From positions 2,046,001-2,110,000 of the forward strand of contig CP126168.1 in the NCBI GenBank assembly GCA_032881465.1: a stretch of DNA of 64,000 nucleotides, in the 5' to 3' direction. Each line of letters begins with the position of its first letter. Positions within the stretch are counted from its first letter, which is position 1. The stretch comes from Parvibaculaceae bacterium PLY_AMNH_Bact1 (GTDB lineage: Bacteria > Pseudomonadota > Alphaproteobacteria > Parvibaculales > Parvibaculaceae). Under the pieces are notes generated by a model that worked only from the letters and a program-made list of their open reading frames with translations, made no database searches and was not told the DNA's origin. Shown here in pieces: positions 17,789 through 25,464 of this stretch. The position numbers were made by a program, and so were the translations under genes.

Positions 17789-18121
17789 TTACTCTTTCGC
17801 AGGCGGCAGTTCATTCTTTTCAGACGGCATTTGACGAAGCTCCCGTGACCAATGTCCATAGCGCCAAGGCGCATAAAACGGTTGGTCAGCAAGTTCGACC
17901 GGAACCGGATCAAATCCGTGAGACCCCCAGGGGTGGCATCGCGCAATGCGCGAAAGTGCCAACCAGCCACCGCGCCAGCCGCCATGTTGGCGGACTGCAT
18001 CCAGGGCATATTCCGAACAGCTCGGCATGTGCCGACATCGGGGCCCAAGAAGTGGAGACAGAACCAGCCGGTAAAACTGGACAAGTCCCAACATCACTAT
18101 GGCAAGCGGACTGCGCCGCAT
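17789..18121 (-). CDS. yidD: Membrane protein insertion efficiency factor YidD
   Basis: The 110-residue product has the YidD core: VQFYRLVLSPLLGPRCRHMP followed by SCSEYALDAVRQHG, ALSRIARCHPW and GFDPVP. YidD is a small amphipathic inner-membrane-associated protein that helps the YidC insertase. The family usually sits beside rpmH-rnpA-yidC, but in many alphaproteobacteria it sits near thrS, as here. The C-terminal 25 residues are charged and variable. It probably shares a transcript with thrS, 21 bases downstream. Confidence 0.94.
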   Translation of the reverse strand: MRRSPLAIVMLGLVQFYRLVLSPLLGPRCRHMPSCSEYALDAVRQHGGWRGGWLALSRIARCHPWGSHGFDPVPVELADQPFYAPWRYGHWSRELRQMPSEKNELPPAKE

Positions 18122-18288
18122 GGGTTTCTCTCTAGTTCCGGCTAAGGTCGATTCGTAAAAACCGCATAGCTTTAAGTATCGTGTAAGTCAGCGCCGCTCA
18201 ACAGACGGTGGGGACAGTTGAATACCCCAAATTGCCCAGAAAGCTTGCTGATTTAGAGCATTTCCGATTCACAGAGACCAAACCTTCA

Positions 18289-18321
18289 TCACAAAACGCG
18301 TAAACTTGGCGCGTTTTGTGA
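18289..18321. repeat. Inverted repeat, 12-base perfect arms
   Basis: TCACAAAACGCG at 18289-18300 and its exact complement CGCGTTTTGTGA at 18310-18321 flank a nine-base loop. It has the form of an extragenic palindromic element rather than a terminator, because no T run follows on either strand. Confidence 0.7.
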
Positions 18322-18393
18322 TCCCATTTGATCTGATAACGCTCATATTTTGGTAGATTTGCGACCCGGCGCGACCATCGCTCGGGGCCATCA

Positions 18394-18428
18394 GGCTCAG
18401 TGAGCCAGGCTCGGTCTCAGACCGAGCC
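18394..18428. repeat. Two adjacent perfect palindromes
   Basis: GGCTCA-G-TGAGCC (18394-18406) is followed one base later by GGCTCGGTCT-C-AGACCGAGCC (18408-18428). Both start with GGCTC and have a one-base centre. They could fold as back-to-back hairpins or act as protein-binding sites. I know no named element with this exact layout. Confidence 0.6.
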
Positions 18429-18595
18429 GGTGCTAGTGAGGGTGGTGCCGGTTGCGACCCCCAGCTTGAACACGCGCACGATGGAAGCGGCTGTTGGGCC
18501 ACCCGTCCAGTGCCTATTTTGCGTATCTGTCAGCATGTCATCCTCAGATTTGAGGCCCAATCTATAGCAGCATGGTAAGCGAGAGGTAAATAGGT

Positions 18596-19261
18596 CTAGG
18601 AACGAAGCCCCCTCTCCACGGGGAGCTTTGCTACTTTCCAGGCTGGAAATCCATTTTCCAGATGGCGCGCGTCCAATCCCTTCTCTCGAAGAAGCTTCAG
18701 GGCATCTAGCGAGAACAGGCAATTCGGCCCCCGGCAATAAGCAACGATTTCATGTTCTGTAGGGATTTCGGCCAACCTGTCTTTCAGCGCTTCAAACGGA
18801 ATATTGATCGCATTGGGCAGATGCCCTTGATCGAACTCAGCCTCGGGACGGACATCGAGTACCGTCACGGACCCTTCTGCAAGTCGGTCCAACAATTCTT
18901 CCCGAGAAATAGCTTCCAACTTTTCTGGCTGGCCAGCATGGTCTGAGATGAGGGACGCGATCTCAGCTCGGTTATGATCGACGCAAGATTGTAAGGCTGC
19001 CAAAACATCCAGCACCGGACCAATGCCTAACCGATAGATCACCCGCTTCCCGTCTCTGCGAGATAGGACGAAACCGGCTCGTTTTAAATGCTGGAGGTGC
19101 TGGGATGCATTCGCCACAGAGAGACCTGACAGGTGCGCGAGCTGCTCAACTGAGCTTTCTCCCTGAGCGATATGTTCCAGGAGTTTGATCCGATGCACCT
19201 GCCCCAGCACCTTTGCAAGGTCAGCAGCAGCAGCCACTTTCTCTAAATCAATATCAGCCAT
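18596..19261 (-). CDS. ArsR-family regulator fused to a rhodanese domain
   Basis: The product, about 221 residues, has a winged helix-turn-helix domain of ArsR type (residues 5-90, with LAHLSGLSVANASQHLQHLK as the recognition region) and a C-terminal rhodanese domain with VTVLDVRPEAEFDQGHLPNA and the active-site loop CRGPNC. The fusion suggests a regulator that senses a sulfane-sulfur or thiol signal through the rhodanese cysteine. It could also start at the ATG at 19273. It is divergent from a DUF2938 membrane protein gene, with a candidate operator between. Confidence 0.88.
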   Translation of the reverse strand: MADIDLEKVAAAADLAKVLGQVHRIKLLEHIAQGESSVEQLAHLSGLSVANASQHLQHLKRAGFVLSRRDGKRVIYRLGIGPVLDVLAALQSCVDHNRAEIASLISDHAGQPEKLEAISREELLDRLAEGSVTVLDVRPEAEFDQGHLPNAINIPFEALKDRLAEIPTEHEIVAYCRGPNCLFSLDALKLLREKGLDARHLENGFPAWKVAKLPVERGLRS

Positions 19262-19302
19262 TGGCCTGAGCATAGCCCATCTTCAAACTTCAATCAAAGA
19301 AT

Positions 19303-19320
19303 CAATTGAATATTAAATTG
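19303..19320. promoter_or_regulatory. Candidate ArsR-type operator between divergent genes
   Basis: CAATTGAATATTAAATTG is an AT-rich imperfect palindrome (CAAT...ATTG outer arms) preceded by overlapping TCAATC and AATCAATTG repeats. It resembles the AATTGAATATT-type boxes bound by BigR-like ArsR proteins that sense reactive sulfur. It lies 42 bases upstream of the regulator ATG used here (19261) and 12 bases before the DUF2938 ATG, so binding would block both promoters. Confidence 0.5.
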
Positions 19321-19332
19321 GAGTAGAAGCGG

Positions 19333-19827
19333 ATGACTGGCTTTGAAGATTTCCTTCTCGCTGCAGGCACAATCGGCGTTGGAGCGACCCTTGTGATGGA
19401 TCTCTGGGCGCTCTTCCTTTCAAAGGCCTTCAACATCCCATCTCTCAACTACGCGATGGTCGGTCGCTGGATCGGACACATCCCACGCGGGCGCATAGTC
19501 CACACAAACATCTCGGATGCGCTCCCGGTCTCAAGCGAACATGCCCTGGGTTGGGCTGCTCACTATGCAATCGGCGTCCTCTTCGCCGGCTTGTTGATTT
19601 TCATATGGGGAATAAATTGGACGGTAACCCCCACCCCAATCCCAGCACTCGCTATCGGGTTAGGGACGCTCGCCGCACCGTTTTTCGTTCTGCAACCAGG
19701 CATGGGCGCAGGCATTGCTGCCTCCAAGACACCAGCACCAAACATCGCCCGCCTTCGAAGCCTATCAGCGCATATGAGTTTTGGGGCCGGGCTCTACCTG
19801 TCGGCTCTTGTCTACAGCCGTCTATAG
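19333..19827 (+). CDS. DUF2938 family membrane protein
   Basis: The 164-residue protein has four hydrophobic segments and the family-typical stretches GATLVMDLWALFL, GRWIGHIPRG and FFVLQPGMGAGIAASKTP, recognised as DUF2938. Its function is unknown. The divergent ArsR-rhodanese gene suggests a part in sulfur-compound transport or stress, since DUF2938 genes often neighbour sulfur-related regulators. It starts at ATG 13 bases after the candidate operator and converges on the Fe-S scaffold gene 11 bases away. Confidence 0.82.
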   Translation: MTGFEDFLLAAGTIGVGATLVMDLWALFLSKAFNIPSLNYAMVGRWIGHIPRGRIVHTNISDALPVSSEHALGWAAHYAIGVLFAGLLIFIWGINWTVTPTPIPALAIGLGTLAAPFFVLQPGMGAGIAASKTPAPNIARLRSLSAHMSFGAGLYLSALVYSRL

Positions 19828-19838
19828 AGAAGCAATGG

Positions 19839-20270
19839 CTATTCAGCAGCCATCGCCTCATCCACAGCATCGCAGGTAGCATTGAAGGTAAGCAGTGTGG
19901 ACGTGTGGCGGGCCTTATAGTCGCGCACTGGCGTCAGCACTTCTGCATCCACCCACTTGCCGGTGGGGGGCTCGCCGCCTTCCTTCAACATTGCCGTCAT
20001 CTGATCGCGAAGCGCATGGAGTTCCTCAGCAGTAGAACCGATCACATGGGCAGCCATGATGGAAGAAGACGCCTGACCCAAGGCGCAAGCTTTCACGTCA
20101 TGGGCGAAGTCAGTGACCACATCGCCATCCATCTTCACTTCAACAGAGACTTTGGAGCCACAGAGTTTGGAGACAGCGGTCGCCGAGCCATCCGGCGCAT
20201 CCAAATGCCCGATCCGCGGAATGTCCGCAGCGAGCTTCAAAATGCGCTTGTTGTAGATGTCGTCTAACAT
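19839..20270 (-). CDS. IscU/NifU-like Fe-S cluster assembly scaffold protein
   Basis: The 143-residue product matches the alphaproteobacterial IscU-like family. C37 (SKLCGSK) and C62 (VKACALGQASSS) match the first two cluster-ligand cysteines. The usual third ligand in the R-x-x-C position is replaced by RHTS, and the last Cys is at 133. It would therefore bind a cluster differently from IscU. Linkage with yidD, thrS, cysS and folE is usual in the class. The first codons overlap the end of the HNH gene by seven bases. Confidence 0.88.
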   Translation of the reverse strand: MLDDIYNKRILKLAADIPRIGHLDAPDGSATAVSKLCGSKVSVEVKMDGDVVTDFAHDVKACALGQASSSIMAAHVIGSTAEELHALRDQMTAMLKEGGEPPTGKWVDAEVLTPVRDYKARHTSTLLTFNATCDAVDEAMAAE

Positions 20271-20830
20271 TGTTTTTGACCAGCACTCAGGTCGACCTGG
20301 TCGCGAATCTGGTCCGCTATTCGGTCTGCCTCGGCCATAAGCTCCAAAATTTTGGATTGCGTTTGGTAATACTCACCCATCAAATCAGGGCATATGTCCT
20401 TGATTGCTGCAGCGGAAATTGCCCCCTCTTCAACATCTCTGGAGTACTCAGAGAGAAGTTCAACTAAGCTCTCGGAATTTGCAGTACATTTCGTGGCAAC
20501 AAAATCGCGCCAGTCCTTGTTTCCCTTGCTGCTGTTGCAGCTAGCGCAACAGGGAACGAGGTTCCGCATCTGATGACCAAAGCCCGTGTATTCTTTGTTT
20601 CGGGTTATGCCATACAGGTGGTCCCAGCCACTTGCTGGATTCCGACAGTAAACACACACCAGATCTCTGCTGGGGTCTTGCCCAAGAGCAAGAATTGCTT
20701 CCTTAACTACTTCCTCGTCAAACCTATCGTAGGATGCGATAGCCCGGCTGAATTGACTATTAATGGTACTGTTTCTGCTCTGAACTTTGTCCGGCTTACC
20801 AAGTTTCCTCTTTAATGAGTCAATTCTCAT
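20264..20830 (-). CDS. HNH endonuclease family protein
   Basis: The 188-residue product has a clear HNH/McrA-type nuclease core: structural zinc cysteines C59-x2-C62, WDH at 69-71 with the catalytic His, then NLVPCCASCNSSKGNKDW (90-107) carrying the second zinc pair and the HNH Asn. The rest is helical with no known domain. It sits between cysS and the Fe-S scaffold gene, six bases after the cysS stop and overlapping the scaffold start by seven, and its base use is more AT-rich than both. This looks like an acquired gene that kept operon spacing. Confidence 0.85.
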   Translation of the reverse strand: MRIDSLKRKLGKPDKVQSRNSTINSQFSRAIASYDRFDEEVVKEAILALGQDPSRDLVCVYCRNPASGWDHLYGITRNKEYTGFGHQMRNLVPCCASCNSSKGNKDWRDFVATKCTANSESLVELLSEYSRDVEEGAISAAAIKDICPDLMGEYYQTQSKILELMAEADRIADQIRDQVDLSAGQKQC

Positions 20831-20836
20831 TGCTGC

Positions 20837-22237
20837 CTATCCTGCCAATTTCCACTTTGTGCCTTCCGGCCCATCTTCAATCAGCACGCCCGCGTCTGCC
20901 AGCGCGTCCCTGATCCGGTCAGCCTCTGCAAAGTCTTTCGCCGCCCGAGCGGCATTCCTCGCTTCTATTTGGGTTTCAATCGCGTCTGCATCAAGGTCGG
21001 AGGAACCACTGCCCCCCTCAAACCATTGATTGGCATCCTGCTGTAAAAGCCCGATCAGGAAACCTGACTGCAGCAAAGCTGCTTTGACCTGAGCTTTCTC
21101 CTCGCGATCTGTCGCTTGATTGGCAAGCTTGGCTAGCTGGAAAAGTTCCGCCAACGCCTTTGGCGTATTGAGGTCATCCAACAGAGCGTCAAGGAAGGTG
21201 TCGGGCACATGATCACCCTCTGCGGCCTCAACATCATCCAGCTGACGCAACGCCCCATAAAGACGATCCAACTGCGCCTTGGCCTGCGGCAGCACATCAT
21301 CATTCCAGTCGAGAGGCTGACGGTAATGCCCATTCAAGAGTGCAAGCCGAATGGCTTCGCCCGGTGCCTGTTCAACCAGATCATGCACCAGAAGCACATT
21401 GCCGAGCGACTTCGACATTTTCTCCGAGTTCATATTGAGGAACCCATTATGTAGCCAGTAGTTGGCGAACGGCGCCCCCTCATGACTGCAGCAGCTCTGC
21501 GCCAACTCATTCTCATGGTGCGGGAACTGCAAATCAATGCCACCACCGTGAATATCGATGGTCTCACCCAGATGCTTCTCAATCATGGCCGAGCATTCAA
21601 TGTGCCAGCCTGGGCGGCCCCGTCCCCAGGGGCTGTCCCAACCCGGTTGCTCGTCTGAACTGGGCTTCCAAAGCACAAAGTCAGCAGGGTCTTTTTTGTA
21701 AGGGGCAACTTCTACCCGCGCGCCCGCGACCATTTCATCCATCGGACGGCGCGAAAGCCGTCCATAGTCAGGGAAGCTCGGCACGTTGAAGAGCACATGG
21801 CCCTCCGCCTCATAGGCATGCCCTGCTTCAATGAGGCGTTCCATCATGGCGATCATCTCGGGGATGGTCTCCGTCGCCTTCGGCTCAATATCAGGCAGAA
21901 TGACGCCGAGAGCACCCATGTCTGCCCGGTAAATATCCGCATAGCGCTCGGTGATCACAGAAATCTCGACACCTTCCTGCGCCGCCATTTCAATGATCTT
22001 GTCCTCAATATCGGTGATGTTCCGGGCATAGACGACATTGGGATAAAGACGCCGCAGCACCCGCGCCAACATGTCGAAAATCACGGCAGGACGGGCATTC
22101 CCGATATGGGCGTGGTTATAGACCGTCGGCCCGCAGACATACATCGTCACCCGATCCGGATTGATCGGCTTAAACACGTCTTTGTGACGGGTGAGCGTAT
22201 TGTAGAGAGTAAGAGTTTTGGAGGATGTCTCGGTCAT
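20837..22237 (-). CDS. cysS: Cysteinyl-tRNA synthetase
   Basis: The 466-residue class I synthetase shows the first zinc Cys and HIGH motif in [19 protein letters not shown], the later zinc-site HHENELAQS region and the KMSKS loop in EKMSKSLGN. It charges tRNA-Cys using a zinc-bound cysteine. Length and domain order are normal, with the helical anticodon-binding tail at residues 340-466. It probably heads the transcript running through the HNH and scaffold genes. Confidence 0.97.
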   Translation of the reverse strand: MTETSSKTLTLYNTLTRHKDVFKPINPDRVTMYVCGPTVYNHAHIGNARPAVIFDMLARVLRRLYPNVVYARNITDIEDKIIEMAAQEGVEISVITERYADIYRADMGALGVILPDIEPKATETIPEMIAMMERLIEAGHAYEAEGHVLFNVPSFPDYGRLSRRPMDEMVAGARVEVAPYKKDPADFVLWKPSSDEQPGWDSPWGRGRPGWHIECSAMIEKHLGETIDIHGGGIDLQFPHHENELAQSCCSHEGAPFANYWLHNGFLNMNSEKMSKSLGNVLLVHDLVEQAPGEAIRLALLNGHYRQPLDWNDDVLPQAKAQLDRLYGALRQLDDVEAAEGDHVPDTFLDALLDDLNTPKALAELFQLAKLANQATDREEKAQVKAALLQSGFLIGLLQQDANQWFEGGSGSSDLDADAIETQIEARNAARAAKDFAEADRIRDALADAGVLIEDGPEGTKWKLAG

Positions 22238-22449
22238 CTGGGTATCTCGTCGCGTATCAGGTCAAGCAAAGGCCCTGCTCCAGGGCCCGCAACCGCGCGA
22301 AATCCCCTAAGCCAGTGATTCTGTGGTGTTTTTTCTACAACATCGACAGGTCATAAGCAGTCTCCTGACGCTCAACCTAACCACCTCAAAGGTTAATTTC
22401 CAGTTCTATTCATCTATTTGGCTTTGCGTGAGGTATGGTAGACGCCCAC

Positions 22450-22477
22450 TTGATAGGCTTTTTTGCAACGCTATATG
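22450..22477 (+). promoter_or_regulatory. Candidate sigma-70-type promoter of folE
   Basis: TTGATA at 22450-22455 is separated by 16 bases from TATATG at 22472-22477. A start near 22484 would give a leader of about 160 bases that contains both predicted hairpins before the folE ATG. Confidence 0.4.
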
Positions 22478-22540
22478 CATGCTTTAGAAGGTGTCGCATC
22501 AAGAACAGCATGGCATAAGACCCGTGCTTGATGGGCAAAT

Positions 22541-22623
22541 GGACTGGATCCGAAGTTAGACCTTCGCCCAGTCCGTGACTTGACCCGACCGTTCATCAGC
22601 GTGCGCATGCACGTGCGGTTGGG
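22541..22623 (+). ncRNA. Structured 5' leader of folE (possible folE RNA motif)
   Basis: Two long stems stand next to each other. The first pairs GGACTGG (22541-22547) with CCAGTCC (22568-22574) and, inside, CGAAG (22551-22555) with CTTCG (22562-22566). The second pairs CCCGACCG (22584-22591) with CGGTTGGG (22616-22623) with one G-U pair and, inside, CGTGC (22600-22604) with GCACG (22609-22613) around a GCAT loop. The structure ends 23 bases before the folE ATG. A folE RNA motif has been described upstream of folE in alphaproteobacteria; I could not compare its consensus here. Confidence 0.55.
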
Positions 22624-22646
22624 AAACCCCAAAAGAGATTGGTCAA

Positions 22647-23276
22647 ATGGACATGAATTCTATAGTCGACGACGTGCTTGAGAATATCGAAAAAAGCGAC
22701 AACCCAAACCGCCCCAGCCGCACAGAAGCTGAAGCAGCGGTACGGACCCTCATTTCATGGGCGGGCGACGATCCGGCCCGCGAAGGTCTGATTGAGACTC
22801 CGAAGCGGGTGGTCAAAGCCTATGAGGAGTTTTTCGCCGGTTATGACGAGGACCCAGATCTCGTTCTCGGCAAGACATTCGAGGAAGTCGAAGGCTATGA
22901 CGATATGGTCATGCTGCGCGACATCGATCTGGAAAGCCATTGTGAGCACCACATGGTTGCAATCCTCGGCAAGGCCCACATCGCCTACGTGCCAACATCC
23001 AAGGTAGTTGGGATCTCCAAACTGGCCCGCGTGATTGAAATTTACGCAAAACGACTCCAGACCCAGGAGACAATGACCGCACAGGTTGCAGACTCGATCA
23101 ATCGGGTGCTTGCACCAAAAGGCGTTGCTATTCTGATCGAAGCAAAGCATCAATGCATGACAACCCGCGGCATCAAGAAGCCTGATGTTGCAACGATTAC
23201 AACGCAGTTTACCGGCGTCTTCAAAGAAGACCCGAATATGGAACGGCGTTTCCTGTCGATGATCCGGGGCTACTAA
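22647..23276 (+). CDS. folE: GTP cyclohydrolase I
   Basis: The 209-residue enzyme shows the zinc and active-site region [20 protein letters not shown], the [18 protein letters not shown] segment and the late [12 protein letters not shown] motif of FolE. It converts GTP to dihydroneopterin triphosphate, the first step towards folate and queuosine-type pterins. The N-terminal 30 residues are acidic and variable. Expression may be controlled by the structured leader in front. hisI follows on the same strand. Confidence 0.97.
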   Translation: MDMNSIVDDVLENIEKSDNPNRPSRTEAEAAVRTLISWAGDDPAREGLIETPKRVVKAYEEFFAGYDEDPDLVLGKTFEEVEGYDDMVMLRDIDLESHCEHHMVAILGKAHIAYVPTSKVVGISKLARVIEIYAKRLQTQETMTAQVADSINRVLAPKGVAILIEAKHQCMTTRGIKKPDVATITTQFTGVFKEDPNMERRFLSMIRGY

Positions 23277-23318
23277 GCATTTCCAGTAAAAGTTGCAGAC
23301 TTTTACGTCCCGAAATGC
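23277..23318. repeat. RIME-like nested palindrome between folE and hisI
   Basis: Outer arms GCATTTC (23277-23283) and GAAATGC (23312-23318) enclose inner arms GTAAAAGT (23286-23293) and ACTTTTAC (23299-23306) around TGCAG. The plan is very close to the dispersed GCATTTTCCAGCAAAAG-type extragenic palindromes common in Rhizobiales. It begins right after the folE stop and could act as a terminator or mRNA-stabilising element. Confidence 0.65.
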
Positions 23319-23381
23319 AGCAACAAATGTAGCCCAAATCTCCGCCGGGACGCTGCTCCATCCACAATAGGAGCCGTCCCG

Positions 23382-23828
23382 GTGAGTGATCTCCCAACAT
23401 TTTCCAAAGCCCCAACCTTCTCTAAAAACTTGTCTAAAGACGAACTCGAGAACGGCACTCTGTTTGCGCCCAAATTTGACGCGAATGGGCTGATCCCGGC
23501 CGTCACCACCGATGCTAAATCCGGTGAACTGCTTATGCATGCCTGGATGAATGAAGAGGCGCTCGCCCGCACAATTGAAAGCGGCGAAGCCTGGTATTGG
23601 AGCCGCAGCCGGGGCGAGCTGTGGCACAAGGGCGCCACCAGCGGACAAATCCAAACTGTTGTTGAGATACGGACCGACTGCGATCAGGACACGGTTTGGC
23701 TCAAAGTCGAGCCTCAGGGCGACGGTGGCTGCTGTCACGTGGGCTACCGGTCATGCTTCTATCGCGTGAGTCCAGCAGGCCAATCAGATGGCCCTGCAAC
23801 ACTAATTACCGATCAGGAAAAACTCTGA
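23382..23828 (+). CDS. hisI: Phosphoribosyl-AMP cyclohydrolase
   Basis: The 148-residue product has the HisI core: [37 protein letters not shown], the metal-site [12 protein letters not shown] and the zinc cysteines in [14 protein letters not shown]. It opens the purine ring of PR-AMP in histidine synthesis. The start is GTG. The first 30 residues are a variable extension. No PR-ATP pyrophosphohydrolase (HisE) domain is fused, as is usual in alphaproteobacteria. Confidence 0.95.
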   Translation: MSDLPTFSKAPTFSKNLSKDELENGTLFAPKFDANGLIPAVTTDAKSGELLMHAWMNEEALARTIESGEAWYWSRSRGELWHKGATSGQIQTVVEIRTDCDQDTVWLKVEPQGDGGCCHVGYRSCFYRVSPAGQSDGPATLITDQEKL

Positions 23829-23849
23829 AGCCTCTCGGAGCCCAGATCA

Positions 23850-24386
23850 ATGCAGCTCGAAACAGATCGTCTGCTGATCCGTCCCTGGATGGAGAATGAT
23901 CTCGCGGCCTTTGCCGCCATCAATGCAGACGCAGACGTACGCCGCTACTACTACCCCGCCATTCTGACCCGGTCGCAATCAGACAAGGTGGTGGCTGAAT
24001 GCATGCGTCACATGGACGAACATGGCTTCGCCTTTTTCGCGACAACCCGAAAAGAAGATGGCGCATTGATCGGCGGCACCGGCCTCTCCTGGACAACCGA
24101 TGTGCCAGGCGGTCCAGCGATCGAAATTGGCTGGATACTGGGCCGGCCCTATTGGCGACAAGGCTACGCCCGTGAGACAGGCCAAGCCTGGTTTGCCCAT
24201 GCACGCAAGCTCGGGATCAAAGAAGTCATAGGGTTCACCTCTGAGATCAATCTTCCATCACGTGCGCAGATGGAGACACTTGGCATGACCCGCGACCCAG
24301 GCGACGATTTCGCTGATCCCACTGTCCCCATCGATCATCCCCTCAGTCCTCATGTCCTTTATCGCATAGCGGCTCCATTTAGCTGA
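23850..24386 (+). CDS. GNAT family N-acetyltransferase (RimJ/RimL type)
   Basis: The 178-residue protein opens ETDRLLIRPWMENDLAAFA, typical of the RimJ/RimL branch. It carries an acetyl-CoA-binding region around IEIGWILGRPYWRQGYARE, though the classic R/Q-x-x-G-x-G/A is reduced to WRQGYA. It would acetylate an amino group on a protein or small molecule; the target is unknown. It follows hisI by 21 bases and may share its transcript. Confidence 0.85.
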   Translation: MQLETDRLLIRPWMENDLAAFAAINADADVRRYYYPAILTRSQSDKVVAECMRHMDEHGFAFFATTRKEDGALIGGTGLSWTTDVPGGPAIEIGWILGRPYWRQGYARETGQAWFAHARKLGIKEVIGFTSEINLPSRAQMETLGMTRDPGDDFADPTVPIDHPLSPHVLYRIAAPFS

Positions 24387-24504
24387 TCAGCCAAACCTTA
24401 ACGAGGTCCAAACACCATCTTCAATATTGGGTCAGCAGCCCCCACCTAGTCTTTGCAATTTAGAAATCCATAGCCGTCATACTAACGGCACAATGGGGGC
24501 CAGA

Positions 24505-25464
24505 ATGGCTAAGATGAAGATAGGTATAGCGTTTGGTTCGGGCGTCGCCCGCGGATGGGCCCATATTGGGGTCATCAAAGGCCTCATGAAGGCCGGTTAC
24601 AATCCCGACATTATTTCAGGCACCTCCATCGGCGCTCTTGTCGGCGGCAGTTTTGCCGCAGGAAAGCTTGGCGAACTGGAAGAGTTCGCCCTTTCTTTTC
24701 ATGGTCGCAAACTCATCAACTTCATGGACTTAAGACTTGGCGGTGCAGGCCTTATCGGTGGCAAGCGCTTTACAAAACTAATGAACGATCATCTGGGCGA
24801 AACCAAGATCGAAGACTTGAACCACACCTTCGTCGCCGTCGCAACTGAACTGGCGACAGGACACGAAGCCTGGCTTCGCAAAGGTTCCCTCGTCGACGCC
24901 ATCAGTGCGTCCTACGCCCTACCGGGGCTCTTTGAGCCTGTCCGCCATGACGGACGCTGGTTGATCGACGGTGCTCTCACCAATCCCATTCCGGTGTCTG
25001 TCTGTCGGGCACTGGGCGCTCGCCTGGTGATCGCTGTAAATCTCAACACAGATGCTGTGGGAAAGAGCAATCATCACGACGGCCACATGATCGAAACTTT
25101 CCATTCGGACGATCATGATGCTGCCTGGCGGAAGAAGTTACTCGACACAGGACGGACAGAGCGAACCATCGCGCGTCAATTTTTTGGAAAGAAGAAAGAG
25201 TCCCCCGGCATCGTCAATGTGATGATGGGCTCCCTCAACATCATGCAGGATCGGCTTTCACGCTCACGTCTTGCGACAGACCCAGCTGACGTTCTCATCG
25301 CCCCTCATGTCGGGCACATCAGTCTCATCGATTTCGACAAAGCGCCGGAGCTCATCGCTCAGGGCGAAGCCGCAGCAGCCCACGCGCTCCCCTTCATTGA
25401 GGACGCACTGGTCCGCCTAAACGGTCATGACGTGGCAGACGAAACTCAACCGCTAGCGATATAG
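24505..25464 (+). CDS. Patatin-like phospholipase
   Basis: The 319-residue protein has the patatin catalytic dyad: nucleophile S41 in GTSIG and D155 in LIDGAL, with the oxyanion-hole glycine loop FGSGVARG at residues 10-17. It hydrolyses acyl ester bonds in phospholipids or related lipids and resembles the RssA/YchK bacterial group. I chose the ATG at 24505; upstream in-frame ATGs at 24493 and 24427 are possible but add no family sequence. Its 3' end overlaps the convergent CBS gene by 19 bases. Confidence 0.88.
   Translation: MAKMKIGIAFGSGVARGWAHIGVIKGLMKAGYNPDIISGTSIGALVGGSFAAGKLGELEEFALSFHGRKLINFMDLRLGGAGLIGGKRFTKLMNDHLGETKIEDLNHTFVAVATELATGHEAWLRKGSLVDAISASYALPGLFEPVRHDGRWLIDGALTNPIPVSVCRALGARLVIAVNLNTDAVGKSNHHDGHMIETFHSDDHDAAWRKKLLDTGRTERTIARQFFGKKKESPGIVNVMMGSLNIMQDRLSRSRLATDPADVLIAPHVGHISLIDFDKAPELIAQGEAAAAHALPFIEDALVRLNGHDVADETQPLAI

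Larger units (their letters stand above)
18122..18595. other. 474-base intergenic region rich in palindromes
   Basis: No convincing gene is seen here; a 77-codon open frame on the minus strand overlaps the palindromes and looks incidental. The stretch from about 18250 to 18430 contains three perfect inverted repeats, listed separately, and begins with a GAGCATTTCCGATTC segment that resembles the start of dispersed extragenic repeats in Rhizobiales. It separates yidD from the ArsR-rhodanese gene on the same strand. Confidence 0.6.
22238..22646. other. 409-base divergent gap before folE
   Basis: The half nearest cysS shows nothing I can name. The half nearest folE holds a candidate promoter and a two-stem structured leader, each listed separately. 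No gene is seen. Confidence 0.6.

Noticed and set aside
18269-18502. A 77-codon minus-strand frame in the palindrome-rich gap
   Set aside because: It runs through the inverted repeats, has biased low-complexity Pro/Ser content and no ribosome site; it is probably incidental.
22755-23738. A 327-codon open frame on the minus strand across folE and hisI
   Set aside because: It is antisense to two unmistakable enzymes with full catalytic motifs and reads as a Cys/Trp-rich shadow protein with no family character.
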